DNA from: Acholeplasmataceae bacterium
Lineage (GTDB): Bacteria > Bacillota_I > Bacilli_A > Acholeplasmatales > Acholeplasmataceae
NCBI GenBank assembly: GCA_007692425.1
Contig: RECG01000007.1
Location: 1-61,405 of the forward strand
DNA: 61,405 nt
Direction: 5' to 3'
A program made the position numbers and the translations under genes. Each line of letters starts with the position of its first letter. The stretch's first letter is position 1. The notes under the pieces are model-generated. The model did no database searches, was not told where the DNA came from, and saw only the letters and a program-made list of their open reading frames with translations. Shown here one piece after another: positions 7,500 through 16,255 of the stretch.

Positions 7500-8884
7500 G
7501 CGACGACTCCTTTGATCAGAAAGTTTTGAAAGGTGATGAAATTATTGTTGCACTCGCGGCCTGTCAATTCAACATCATAGTGCATGCCGATAGACTTCGA
7601 GTAAAGGAAAATCAAAATGAGCTTGATGTAGTCTTCTTGCGTCTCCAAGGGAATCTCGGCCGCTTCAATATGGTTGCGGTCCCTCAGCAGCAGACGGACA
7701 TACTGGTCGATTTCTTTCTTGGTGTAGATGCTGTTTTTCAAAAGCGCCCTGACCTTTTCCTGTTTCAAGGTGTCGCTGATGAAATCATCGTCATAGACAA
7801 GTTCCTCAGGCACCGTCTCAATGCGGGCGCGTCGTTGGTTATAAAGTGATTGGGTATCAAGATTACGGGCATTGAAGAGATTGAAGAATGACGCGTAATC
7901 CATGTTTTTTTGGCTGAGAACGATTTTAAAGAGCCGGTTGAAGATGCCTTCAATGTCATCGGAACGATTCGTGAAAAACAAAATCTTGGCCGCTGCGGCA
8001 CTGATGTACTGTTCGTTTTTGCGGTCAATCGCCAAGACCAGGTGCTCGAGAGCGGTAAAACTGTCGGCGATGAAACGGAGCCTGTCTTCAACGTAATGAA
8101 AGGCTTCGTTATAGTCTTCCATCCGCTTGAGTTTAAGGACGCTTTCAGCCAGCCTTTCCATGGTCGGCTCGTTGTTTTGGATGGTTGAAATCGATTCAAG
8201 GATGACACGCTTGTAGCGGGGCAGACTGTCGGTTGTCTTGAGGTTGTAATAGGCCGAATCAAAAAAATTCTGCTTGTATTCAATCAGCAGTTTTTCCAAC
8301 AGTTTCTGCAGGTCGTGTTTCGATTGTTTACGGGTAATGTCATAATAATAACGGTAGATGTTGGCCTTGAGTGCTTTGAGTTTACGGATGATGTCATGGG
8401 TCTTTTGATAGGCCTGCTCCAAGACACCGATGCCTTCATCGAGTGAAAACGACGACAAAAGCGAGTAAACCGCGAAAATTTCGCCGGTATACTCGTTTTG
8501 GGTGAAATTGGCGACACTTTCCAGCACATCGATGATCTGGATGGTGTAATCGAAAAGATTAAGCGATGTCTTATAGTCGCCGAGTTCTTCTTCACCCAGC
8601 CAACCGTTCTTCTTGAGCACGTTGATGACATGCAAGGCTTTTTGACGGCTGGTGCGTGCCGGTTCGACCTGATCTTCATCGTCATCGACAAGCTCGGTGC
8701 CTGGCTGGTCGTCGAAGTAATCGGTCAGTCTTTGAATGATGTATTCCCTATCCCCTTGAAAAGCGTCTTCGATGGTGTCGATCGCATGATAGATAATGAA
8801 GATGCAATCAACATACGTTTTCCGGTTGGGCGATGCCAGCACACTGAAGAAACTGCTGTGAATGGTCTCAAAGAGATGTGCCAT
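7496..8884 (-). CDS. jetA: Wadjet JetA / MksF-like kleisin subunit
   Basis: This 462-residue protein matches the JetA family of the Firmicutes-type Wadjet (DUF5716), the kleisin-like subunit that bridges the JetC heads. It begins MAHLFETIHSSFFSVLASPNR, a start typical of the family, and has an acidic linker with EDQVEPARTSRQ near residue 65. The remainder is helical with no enzymatic motif. The start follows GGAGG by five bases. It is the first gene of jetA-jetB-jetC and has its own extended -10 promoter just upstream. Whether the complex acts against plasmids or in chromosome organisation cannot be read from this gene. Confidence 0.85.
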   Translation of the reverse strand: MAHLFETIHSSFFSVLASPNRKTYVDCIFIIYHAIDTIEDAFQGDREYIIQRLTDYFDDQPGTELVDDDEDQVEPARTSRQKALHVINVLKKNGWLGEEELGDYKTSLNLFDYTIQIIDVLESVANFTQNEYTGEIFAVYSLLSSFSLDEGIGVLEQAYQKTHDIIRKLKALKANIYRYYYDITRKQSKHDLQKLLEKLLIEYKQNFFDSAYYNLKTTDSLPRYKRVILESISTIQNNEPTMERLAESVLKLKRMEDYNEAFHYVEDRLRFIADSFTALEHLVLAIDRKNEQYISAAAAKILFFTNRSDDIEGIFNRLFKIVLSQKNMDYASFFNLFNARNLDTQSLYNQRRARIETVPEELVYDDDFISDTLKQEKVRALLKNSIYTKKEIDQYVRLLLRDRNHIEAAEIPLETQEDYIKLILIFLYSKSIGMHYDVELTGRECNNNFITFQNFLIKGVVA

Positions 8885-8935
8885 GCGCGCCTCCTTTATT
8901 TTTTTTCAAAAATAAAAAATATGAATATCAAGTAC

Positions 8936-8967
8936 ATTGTACCATGATTTAGACATATTTTATATGT
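8936..8967 (-). promoter_or_regulatory. jetA promoter with overlapping palindrome
   Basis: On the minus strand an extended -10 box TGG-TACAAT lies at 8936-8941. The -35 position is poor (TATAAA). A perfect 6-3-6 inverted repeat ACATAT-TTT-ATATGT (8953-8967) covers that -35 position and could be an operator. It has no T run on the minus strand, so it is not the terminator of the helicase gene. Confidence 0.45.
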
Positions 8968-8971
8968 TTTT

Positions 8972-10585
8972 TCACGATTTGGTTTTCAGGATTTGTATCT
9001 TGATTTGACGACCGTTGACGAGGCGTGACTGCAAGCTTTCAAGACGTTTGACAGCAGCCGGATGGATTTGAAAACGGGTCATGCTTTTCTCCATCTCGAT
9101 ATCGCCGATGTTGCGTGGATAGAGATCGGCATGTTTCTTGAAATAATCCAAGAGGGTCACCGGTCTGAAACCATCGCTTTTGCCTAAGTTGATGGTGGCC
9201 AGACGATAATGAGTGGCCGGTTTTCGACGATTCGACGTGTCGCTCCGTTCTGTTTTCAAGGCGGGTTTGCGGATGGGCGGACCGATTGGCTCATAGTCGG
9301 TGGAGACCTTGATGGTCGCATTCAACAAGCCGGTCATGACCGCCTCGTCGGAAAAGCCATCCTGACGGAGTTTGGTGATGATGTCTGACACGTCAGCGGT
9401 CTGGTTTTCAATCATGCGCTTGATGCTTTCATAGGCGCGGTCCCGCATGCGGGCATTGATGGCGGTTTCATCGGGAATCGACAGTTCAACCATGCGTGTC
9501 TTGATGAAGCGTTCGATCATGTTCAGCTTGGTACGCAGACTGGGATAGACCAATGAGATGGAGACCCCGGATTTGCCGGCTCTGCCGGTCCGGCCGATGC
9601 GGTGGACATAGACTTCGTCTTCGAAAGGCATTTCATAATTGATGACCATGTCGACATCCTTGATGTCCAGACCACGGGCCGCGACATCAGTGGCGATCAA
9701 ATAGTTCATTTTTTTACTTCTGAACCGGTTCATGACCTGATCACGCTGGCTTTGTTTGAGATCACCGTGCAAAGCTTCCGCCTCGCGGTTGTGTTTTTGC
9801 AAGAAAGCGGACAAGTCGTCGACATCCTTCTTGGTGTTGGCGAAAATGATGGCCGAAGGTGGTGCATAATAATCGAGCAGACGCAACAAGAGCTGGTCAC
9901 GATCCGCTTTCCTGACCATGACATAATACTGTTCGGTCAAGGAAACGGTCATGGTCGGCGTGTCGATTTTGATGATGACCGGTTGACGTTGATAACGTTC
10001 GGCCACTTTTTTGATAAAGGGCGGAATGGTCGCGGAAAACAAGGCGGTCTGACGGCTGGAAGGCGTGTCGCGCAACATGCGCTCGAGGTCTTCCTGAAAC
10101 CCCATTTTAAGCATTTCATCAGCTTCATCCAAGACCAGGACACGCAATTGGCTGAAATCAATCGTTTTGCGTTCAAGATGGTCGATGGCACGTCCGGGGG
10201 TGGCGACCACGATCTGGGGATGGGCGGCCAACGCCTTGAATTGCTTGGTGTAGGATTCGCCGCCATAAACCGATGTCACACGGATGGCGCGGTTGAATTT
10301 GACAAGCTTTAAAAACTCCTTGTAGACTTGGAGTGTCAGTTCCCTGGTGGGACAGATGACCAACGCCTGGACATCTTCGCAGGCGGGATCGATCTTTTCC
10401 AAAATCGGAATGGCGAAGGCAAACGTCTTGCCGGTGCCGGTCTGAGCCTGGCCGATCAGGTCTTTGCCTGCAAGCATGACCGGAATGGCTTCATGCTGGA
10501 TGGCGGTGGTTTCGACCAGTCCGAGGGCTTCGATCGCCTGCTTGGTCTCGTCGCGAATGGGTAATGCGTCAAATAATAGATTCAC
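8972..10585 (-). CDS. DEAD-box RNA helicase (CshA/DeaD type)
   Basis: This 537-residue ATP-dependent RNA helicase shows the full motif set: Q motif near residue 30, motif I AQTGTGKT (47-54), PTREL, DEAD, SAT, and HRIGRTGRAGKSG. A C-terminal extension of about 170 residues ends in a basic segment that resembles the RNA-binding (DbpA/RRM-like) tail of CsdA/CshA enzymes. Such helicases unwind mRNA and rRNA structures in cold adaptation, ribosome assembly and RNA decay. RNase J is also encoded in this window. An extended -10 box TGG-TATAGT lies about 35 bases upstream. Which helicase paralogue this is cannot be settled from sequence alone. Confidence 0.93.
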   Translation of the reverse strand: MNLLFDALPIRDETKQAIEALGLVETTAIQHEAIPVMLAGKDLIGQAQTGTGKTFAFAIPILEKIDPACEDVQALVICPTRELTLQVYKEFLKLVKFNRAIRVTSVYGGESYTKQFKALAAHPQIVVATPGRAIDHLERKTIDFSQLRVLVLDEADEMLKMGFQEDLERMLRDTPSSRQTALFSATIPPFIKKVAERYQRQPVIIKIDTPTMTVSLTEQYYVMVRKADRDQLLLRLLDYYAPPSAIIFANTKKDVDDLSAFLQKHNREAEALHGDLKQSQRDQVMNRFRSKKMNYLIATDVAARGLDIKDVDMVINYEMPFEDEVYVHRIGRTGRAGKSGVSISLVYPSLRTKLNMIERFIKTRMVELSIPDETAINARMRDRAYESIKRMIENQTADVSDIITKLRQDGFSDEAVMTGLLNATIKVSTDYEPIGPPIRKPALKTERSDTSNRRKPATHYRLATINLGKSDGFRPVTLLDYFKKHADLYPRNIGDIEMEKSMTRFQIHPAAVKRLESLQSRLVNGRQIKIQILKTKS

Positions 10586-10657
10586 TGTTCTTCCTCACTT
10601 CTTTTTCAAACCTTGAATACTATACCATATTTTTGTTAAAAATACCATCATATGCAA

Positions 10658-10680
10658 GAAAAAAAGACTCAATGAGTCTT
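10658..10680 (-). terminator. Terminator of the ABC exporter / DsbA-like operon
   Basis: On the minus strand AAGACTC/GAGTCTT with loop ATT is followed by a T run. The hairpin contains the stop codon of the DsbA-like gene. Confidence 0.85.
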
Positions 10681-11322
10681 CTTTCTGGCGCAGTGTTCAT
10701 CCTTGCAGTGTTCATCATCCTTGATTTGGATTCTGGCACGATTGATCGCACTGATGAGCGTTTCGACACTTTGTAGACCGTTCAAACGGATTTTGCCGTC
10801 GAGTCTCAGATGGGGAATCTGGTGAATGCCTTTGATGATGGCATTTTCACGGTTGAGCGAAACGGCATCGCGGAACTGGTCGCTGGCAAGCACCCATTCG
10901 GCACAAGCCGGGTCGATGCCGACGACGGTGGCGATGTCGATCAGCACATGATGGTTGCTGATGTCTTTCTGTTCTTCATAATAGGCTTTGAATAGTTGGC
11001 GGTTGAAGGCGTAGGCCAGGTTGTATTGTTTGGCAAGATGCGACAGACGGTGCGCATCGATGACCGATACCGGACGCACATGCGCCACATCTTCGACACC
11101 TTTCAGCAAGTCAACCGTTTCATCAGCGGTCAACACATGATGTTTGGCGACCACATCATAAAGGGTGCAGGATTCATCGAATCTGAAACCAGGCATCATC
11201 TCGTAACTACGATAAAGAACCTCGAGTTCAAATCCGGGATTTTGCTCGATGACGATTTCCATCAATTTATGGGTCTGATATGACAGCGGACTCAGATAGT
11301 CCAGCCAGAATTCAAGCTTCAT
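10669..11322 (-). CDS. DsbA/FrnE-family thioredoxin-fold protein without the CXXC motif
   Basis: This 217-residue protein has the overall pattern of the FrnE branch of DsbA-like proteins: N-terminal strand LEFWLDYLSP, a helical insertion (residues 60-150), then the cis-Pro loop HQIPHLRLDG and a final helix. The active-site motif, normally DPxCPWC, reads DYLSPLSY here, so both redox cysteines are gone. Four of the last residues form an unusual EHCKDEHC motif that could bind metal. There is no signal peptide, so it is cytoplasmic. ATG 11322 is chosen over a GTG at 11328 because GGAG is correctly spaced for it. It is cotranscribed with the ABC exporter just upstream. Its activity is unknown. Confidence 0.75.
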   Translation of the reverse strand: MKLEFWLDYLSPLSYQTHKLMEIVIEQNPGFELEVLYRSYEMMPGFRFDESCTLYDVVAKHHVLTADETVDLLKGVEDVAHVRPVSVIDAHRLSHLAKQYNLAYAFNRQLFKAYYEEQKDISNHHVLIDIATVVGIDPACAEWVLASDQFRDAVSLNRENAIIKGIHQIPHLRLDGKIRLNGLQSVETLISAINRARIQIKDDEHCKDEHCARKKTH

Positions 11323-11324
11323 GG

Positions 11325-13655
11325 TCACTCCGTTCGCAAGGCGACAACAGGATCTTTCTTTGAGGCTATTGTAGCAGGAATAAGGCCGGCAATCAAGGTT
11401 AATGCAACGCTGACCATGATAAGCAAGAAGGCAGGAAGGACATTCAAAGAGGCGATGCCGCGGGCACCGGTAATGCCATGGAGCACGATGTTGATCAACG
11501 GGTTCATCGCATAAGTCGCCAATACCCCGAACGTGCCAGCCGTAAACCCGATGATCATGGTTTCAGCATTGAAGACTCTTGTGATGTCGATTTTGCGGGC
11601 CCCGATGCTGCGCAAGACGCCGATTTCCTTGGTTCTTTCAATGACAGAAACATAGGTGATGATGCCAATCATGAGCGATGAGACAAAGAGTGAAATCGCA
11701 GCGAAAGCGACCAAAATGATCGTGATGGTGCGGATCATCTGGCCAAGGACGCCGGTCACGGTCTCGGAGACATCGGTATGAATGATGAACAGATGACGCT
11801 CGAGTTCCTGGTCGAACCTGTCATTATAGTCCCGTAAATACGTGGTAATCGCATCTTTTGCCTCGAAACTCTTGGGATAGATGGTGATGCGGTTGGGAAA
11901 CTGGGGTGCACCCAACGACGTCAGACGAGACAGTGTTTCGGCTCTTGTAATCGGGTTGCCGTTGATGACATTGACATAAGTCCCGGTGTCTTCTCCTGTC
12001 GTGAAGGCTTCAAGTTGTGCCTGGACAACCTGCGAATCACGAGCGGTATCAAGGACATATCTGGTCAACAAAGATGTGTAGCCGATGCCCATGGACAAGA
12101 TGCTGGATGCGGCATCCTCCTTGACACGCAGGATGCCGACAACGCGAACTTCAATCGCTGCTTCGTCATGATAAGCCGACAAACGGGGTTGATAAAGTCC
12201 CGTGTCTTCGTTTTTAACGTAATAGATGTCATTGTTGACAAGTTTGAACGTCATACCCAGCAAATCCTCAAAAGGCACTTCGATGTTTTGTCCGGGAAAA
12301 CCAAGCGCGTTGAGCATTGAATCAAGCAACTGGTTCCGCGAATTGACGACAATGACGGCATCAAAACTGTCAGGTTCGGGAAACTCGCCCGCCAAAATGT
12401 CATATTGGGTCAACAAATATTCTGGATTGTCCGCTGCCAGTTCGTTGATTCTGAAAGCGGAATTGCTGATGTGATGGACGGTTTCATCGGGACGCATGCG
12501 TAGAAAAACAGGAGAGACGCTGTAAGTCATGGTGATGTCATCATAGAGGTTGGAATCGAGCGCCTGGATGTAATCGATATAATCCTGTGTCATGATGTTG
12601 GCATGCGTATACACATTGATGTTGCTTGTGGGAACCAACGGCGTGACAAAATCCGTTTCGGGAAACAATCCTTCACGGTCTGGCATTCTGGTCTGACCGA
12701 AGTTGAGCACATTGGTCGGCAACACGGTGGTGGTGCGATCAATCGTGATGGGAAGGCTTGCTAGAAGATCGGTTTGGACATTGTTGACATAGCGACCGAA
12801 CCCGTTGGACAAGGATAAGACCAACGCGACACCGATGATGCCGATGCTTCCGGCGACTGCAGTGATGATGGTCCGGATTTTTTTGGTGAACAGGTTGTTG
12901 AAACTGAGTTTGAGGGCAGTGGAAAAAGACATCGCTGTCTGCTTGCGCTTTTCTTTCATGCTGAGTTCATCTTGACTGGCATGTGGTTTGCTGTCGGCGA
13001 TCACTTCGCCATCGAGCAGTTTGATGATTCTGTCGCTATAGGTTTCAGCCAATAATGGATTGTGAGTGACGAGAATGATCAGTTTGTCTTTAGAAATACT
13101 TTTGAGTATATCCATGATCTGGATGCTGGTTTTCGAATCAAGCGCACCCGTCGGTTCATCAGCCAGGATGATGTTGGGGTCGTTGACAAGTGCACGGGCG
13201 ATGGCCACCCGTTGCATCTGACCGCCTGAAAGCTGGTTCGGCTTCTTATCAAGTTGGTCGGCAAGACCGACCTGTTCAAGCACCTTGGTGGCACGGTTAC
13301 GGCGTTCTTTCGGTCCGACGCCGGAAATCGTCAGGGCTAGCTCGACATTTTGCAACACCGAGATATGGGCAATCAAATTGTAATTTTGAAAGACAAAACC
13401 GACGCGATGGTTACGGTAAGTATCCCAATCTGCGTCTTTATATCGTTTGGTTGAAACACGGTCGATTTCAAGATCACCGTCGCTATAACGGTCAAGACCG
13501 CCGATGACGTTGAGCAAGGTGGTTTTACCTGATCCGGATTGACCGAGGATGGCGACGAACTCTTGTTCACGAAACGCCAGGTTGATACCTTTGAGTGCAT
13601 CGACGACGCGGGTGCCTAAATCATAAGATTTCGATATGTTTTTCAGTCTGAGCAT
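11325..13655 (-). CDS. MacB-like ABC exporter, ATPase-permease fusion
   Basis: This 776-residue protein fuses an ATPase to an FtsX-type permease. The ATPase part has Walker A GQSGSGKT (38-45), signature LSGGQMQRVAIARAL and Walker B NIILADEPTGALD, ending near residue 225. The permease part has one membrane segment near residue 260, a large extracytoplasmic domain (about 280-610) and three C-terminal membrane segments. This layout fits MacB/LolCDE-like mechanotransmission exporters, which handle peptides, antibiotics or lipoproteins. The start at 13655 (a second ATG lies at 13658) follows GGAGGTG. The DsbA-like gene begins three bases after the stop codon is reached. Its promoter overlaps an inverted repeat, so it is probably regulated. 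Confidence 0.9.
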   Translation of the reverse strand: MLRLKNISKSYDLGTRVVDALKGINLAFREQEFVAILGQSGSGKTTLLNVIGGLDRYSDGDLEIDRVSTKRYKDADWDTYRNHRVGFVFQNYNLIAHISVLQNVELALTISGVGPKERRNRATKVLEQVGLADQLDKKPNQLSGGQMQRVAIARALVNDPNIILADEPTGALDSKTSIQIMDILKSISKDKLIILVTHNPLLAETYSDRIIKLLDGEVIADSKPHASQDELSMKEKRKQTAMSFSTALKLSFNNLFTKKIRTIITAVAGSIGIIGVALVLSLSNGFGRYVNNVQTDLLASLPITIDRTTTVLPTNVLNFGQTRMPDREGLFPETDFVTPLVPTSNINVYTHANIMTQDYIDYIQALDSNLYDDITMTYSVSPVFLRMRPDETVHHISNSAFRINELAADNPEYLLTQYDILAGEFPEPDSFDAVIVVNSRNQLLDSMLNALGFPGQNIEVPFEDLLGMTFKLVNNDIYYVKNEDTGLYQPRLSAYHDEAAIEVRVVGILRVKEDAASSILSMGIGYTSLLTRYVLDTARDSQVVQAQLEAFTTGEDTGTYVNVINGNPITRAETLSRLTSLGAPQFPNRITIYPKSFEAKDAITTYLRDYNDRFDQELERHLFIIHTDVSETVTGVLGQMIRTITIILVAFAAISLFVSSLMIGIITYVSVIERTKEIGVLRSIGARKIDITRVFNAETMIIGFTAGTFGVLATYAMNPLINIVLHGITGARGIASLNVLPAFLLIMVSVALTLIAGLIPATIASKKDPVVALRTE

Positions 13656-13677
13656 CATGTCACCTCCAAATAAAAAA

Positions 13678-13730
13678 ATGCTGTAACGAGTCACAGCATC
13701 ATTATATAGACTTCTTGCTCAACTTGTCAA
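13678..13730 (-). promoter_or_regulatory. ABC exporter promoter overlapping an inverted repeat/terminator
   Basis: On the minus strand TTGACA (13725-13730) and TATAAT (13701-13706) are 18 bases apart, a near-consensus promoter. Directly downstream is a 9-bp inverted repeat ATGCTGTGA-CTCG-TTACAGCAT (13678-13699) followed by seven T. The expected transcription start (about 13694) falls inside the repeat. For transcripts from the amidohydrolase gene it would act as a terminator; for this promoter it could be an operator. Confidence 0.7.
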
Positions 13731-13763
13731 AAAACAACCTGTCAACCCATAATTTACGACAAT

Positions 13764-15239
13764 TCAGCGTTGGTGAACCACGGTTTCATCAACGATGGTC
13801 ATCATGCATTTTGCATGAAGCAGTCTCTCCGGCAACGCGGTCTCGAGATCAAAATCAAACAGCGTGAAATCAGCAATATGACCGACATCGATCAGACCCC
13901 TGTCTGATTTGTAAGTCGGGATGTTGGCATGGGTGGTATACGCACGAATGGCTTCGAAGCGGGTCATCTTCTCATGCTCACCATAACATTGGCCATCGTG
14001 TGACGACAGACGTTCGGTGGCGGCATGGATGCCCAAAAGCGGATTGGGGATTTCAACCGGGGCGTCACTGCTTCCAGCCAGGATGAGCCCGGCATCAAGA
14101 TAAGTCCGCCACGGATAGATGAGTGCCGGTGGTTCACCAAGATAATCAAAAGCCCATGGCAGGTCGCTAGACATGAACTGCGGTTGGATGTCAAGCACGA
14201 CGGGACATCCGGCCAGTTGTTTCACCGTTTCGACATCAGCGAACGAGGCATGGATGATCCGGTCATGCAATCCTTGTCTTGGCGGATGTTTGGCAAGCCA
14301 ACCGGTCAGTTCACGCAATCCCAAATCACCAATCACATGAACCGCCGCCGTCAATCCATGGTCGCGGATCTTGATGAGCAATGCCTCAAGATCATCATCG
14401 TTGAACATTCTGATTCCTTGTGTCTTGACGCTTTTATATGGGTGATGCATCAATGCCGTTCTTGAAGAGATGGTGCCGTCATAAAACAGTTTGATCGCAC
14501 CGAGTTGCAAAAAGTCATGCTGATCAAGGAAAGCACGACCAGATTTGAGATAGTCGTCAAGCACGAGATGATGCATGAGCAGGTGAGCCCGGAACGGCAT
14601 GTTTTCAAGCACATGTTCAAAGACCGCCACGGTCTCGTGAAAGCCGTTGAAATAGTACAAATCGTCACTATGGGCGCCGGTGATACCATAGGTATATAAA
14701 GAGGAAATGGCCTTTTCAAGCAGTTTACCAAGTTGCTCACGGGTATGTTTTGGGAATGCATCCATCGCCCTTTGGGCATCGTCTTCGGTCAGTACGCCGG
14801 AAGATGATGTCAGGCCGATCCTGGCAAGGACATCCGTGTTCACGGTCAGGCTGTGATAATCATTATGACGAAGCATGATGGGGACTTCCGGACTGATCCG
14901 GTCAAGGTCATGCTTGGTCAGCCCGACATCGAAATAACCTTCGGCAAATAAAGGTTCGCCTGCAAACGCATGTGTCAATTGATCCAACACGACAGCACGA
15001 TCCTTATGGTTTTCCAAGTTCAGTCGCGACAGTTTCTGACCATAACCCAACAAATGCATGTGGGCATCGACAAAGCCGGGATAAACATGCAGACCTTGAA
15101 GATCAACCACTTGTTCAGGCTGGTGCCGGCTGGCATCCTCACCAATGGCGATGATCCTGCCTTGGTCGGTCATGATTTGCGTGACGGTCTTGCCGGGATG
15201 TGTCATCGTATGGAACGTGCCGTTTTTCCAAAGTTTCAT
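13764..15239 (-). CDS. YtcJ-like amidohydrolase
   Basis: This 491-residue protein belongs to the amidohydrolase_3 (YtcJ) family of metal-dependent hydrolases. The metal-binding HxH is in DAHMHLLGYG near residue 60, after a strand-rich N-terminal domain; later parts include the HVIGDLGL segment and a final GSSDAPVE motif with the last metal Asp. Family members act on amide bonds (for example N-substituted formamides), but the substrate cannot be predicted. The start follows GAGGTGAT by a few bases. It is a single-gene unit, with a terminator-embedded promoter upstream and a terminator hairpin about 65 bases after its stop codon. Confidence 0.88.
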   Translation of the reverse strand: MKLWKNGTFHTMTHPGKTVTQIMTDQGRIIAIGEDASRHQPEQVVDLQGLHVYPGFVDAHMHLLGYGQKLSRLNLENHKDRAVVLDQLTHAFAGEPLFAEGYFDVGLTKHDLDRISPEVPIMLRHNDYHSLTVNTDVLARIGLTSSSGVLTEDDAQRAMDAFPKHTREQLGKLLEKAISSLYTYGITGAHSDDLYYFNGFHETVAVFEHVLENMPFRAHLLMHHLVLDDYLKSGRAFLDQHDFLQLGAIKLFYDGTISSRTALMHHPYKSVKTQGIRMFNDDDLEALLIKIRDHGLTAAVHVIGDLGLRELTGWLAKHPPRQGLHDRIIHASFADVETVKQLAGCPVVLDIQPQFMSSDLPWAFDYLGEPPALIYPWRTYLDAGLILAGSSDAPVEIPNPLLGIHAATERLSSHDGQCYGEHEKMTRFEAIRAYTTHANIPTYKSDRGLIDVGHIADFTLFDFDLETALPERLLHAKCMMTIVDETVVHQR

Positions 15240-15250
15240 GTGATCACCTC

Positions 15251-15286
15251 AAAAAAAGCCTACCTTGATTGTACCATGGCAGGCTT
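15251..15286 (-). terminator. Terminator of the padR operon with embedded amidohydrolase promoter
   Basis: On the minus strand AAGCCTGCC/GGTAGGCTT encloses a 13-base loop and is followed by seven T. The loop carries an extended -10 box TGG-TACAAT (15268-15273) with a possible -35 TGAACA at 15290-15295, 16 bases away. The T run is followed at once by the amidohydrolase ribosome binding site, so this promoter appears to drive the next gene. Confidence 0.7.
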
Positions 15287-15292
15287 TTTTGT

Positions 15293-16243
15293 TCACTTCT
15301 TATGTTTGTGGATTTCTTCGATCGCACCGGCAAAGATGCCAAAACAGATGCCCACCACCGGCCACATGATCCAGGTGATGTCCCAACGCATGGTGAGGAA
15401 GCTGACCAAAAGATAAACCACTGCGGTCAAAGGAAAGACGATGCTCGCCACGATATCGGTCAAGCGGTTGGCTTTCTGCATGGCTGGCGTGTGACTGCCG
15501 CGCTTGAGCAACTGGCTATATCCAGACATGATCAAGCCGCTCCATACGAGACGGAAGACACCGGCACCGACCACGAGCAGCCCTAATGAGACAAACGGTG
15601 TCTGCGCGTTGCCGATGAAGCCGCTTGTGATGAAAAAGAGCATCGACATCAAAATGATCATCACACAGAGCAGGATGCCACGCTGATAGGTTTTTTGATA
15701 ACTTTCAGCCGCAAGTTCCATCTGATGTCTGGCCTGGCTGGTCAACTCAAATGCCGCTTCCCGGAAACGTCCGGCCTGGGATAGTTCCATGCCGGAACCG
15801 ATGAAGATGCCGACAGCGGGAATGACCATGGCGAACAACAGGATGCCGCCCAGAAGGTCTTGGTGCACATTGATGCCGAGCCATTGTGTCAGATGACTTG
15901 AGCTGATGAGAAAGGCGGGACCGGCGATACAAAGCAGGACACCGAGTGCGATGCGCCAACTGTGTGTTCGTCTTGAGGCGATGAAGGCATCGGCCTGCTG
16001 GTCATCGATTTGTACAACGGCTTCTTTTTCGACCTGGATGCCCAGTTCGACCAGAAGCTCATCGATGTTGCCAAACTCGGAAATGACCAACCCGACAGCT
16101 TCATTTTCGCTTTTGCCTTCTTTTTTGTAATCCTCGTACTTCTCCATCATCATCTGATGAAGATCCTCTTTGGCCTTCAAGATTTCCGCTGTCTTGGGCA
16201 GACCTGCAAACATGTTTTCCAAAAAAGTCTGAATGGTGTTCAT
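15293..16243 (-). CDS. HAAS/DUF1700-like membrane protein
   Basis: This 316-residue protein has an N-terminal helical domain (residues 1-75) like the HAAS/DUF1700 or 'permease prefix' domain, often found next to PadR regulators. Five or six hydrophobic segments follow (about 97-117, 130-155, 190-210, 217-240, 268-300). The start follows GGAGG. It lies 12 bases after a PadR-family gene, in the common arrangement where the PadR protein controls the membrane partner in response to envelope or drug stress. Its molecular function is unknown. Confidence 0.75.
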   Translation of the reverse strand: MNTIQTFLENMFAGLPKTAEILKAKEDLHQMMMEKYEDYKKEGKSENEAVGLVISEFGNIDELLVELGIQVEKEAVVQIDDQQADAFIASRRTHSWRIALGVLLCIAGPAFLISSSHLTQWLGINVHQDLLGGILLFAMVIPAVGIFIGSGMELSQAGRFREAAFELTSQARHQMELAAESYQKTYQRGILLCVMIILMSMLFFITSGFIGNAQTPFVSLGLLVVGAGVFRLVWSGLIMSGYSQLLKRGSHTPAMQKANRLTDIVASIVFPLTAVVYLLVSFLTMRWDITWIMWPVVGICFGIFAGAIEEIHKHKK

Positions 16244-16255
16244 GAAACGTTCCTC

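Noticed and set aside
2229-8884. Complete Wadjet system with pepC as a jetD-like effector
   Set aside because: The gene after jetC has the Cys-His-Asn residues of bleomycin hydrolase and no Toprim or DUF2220-type features.
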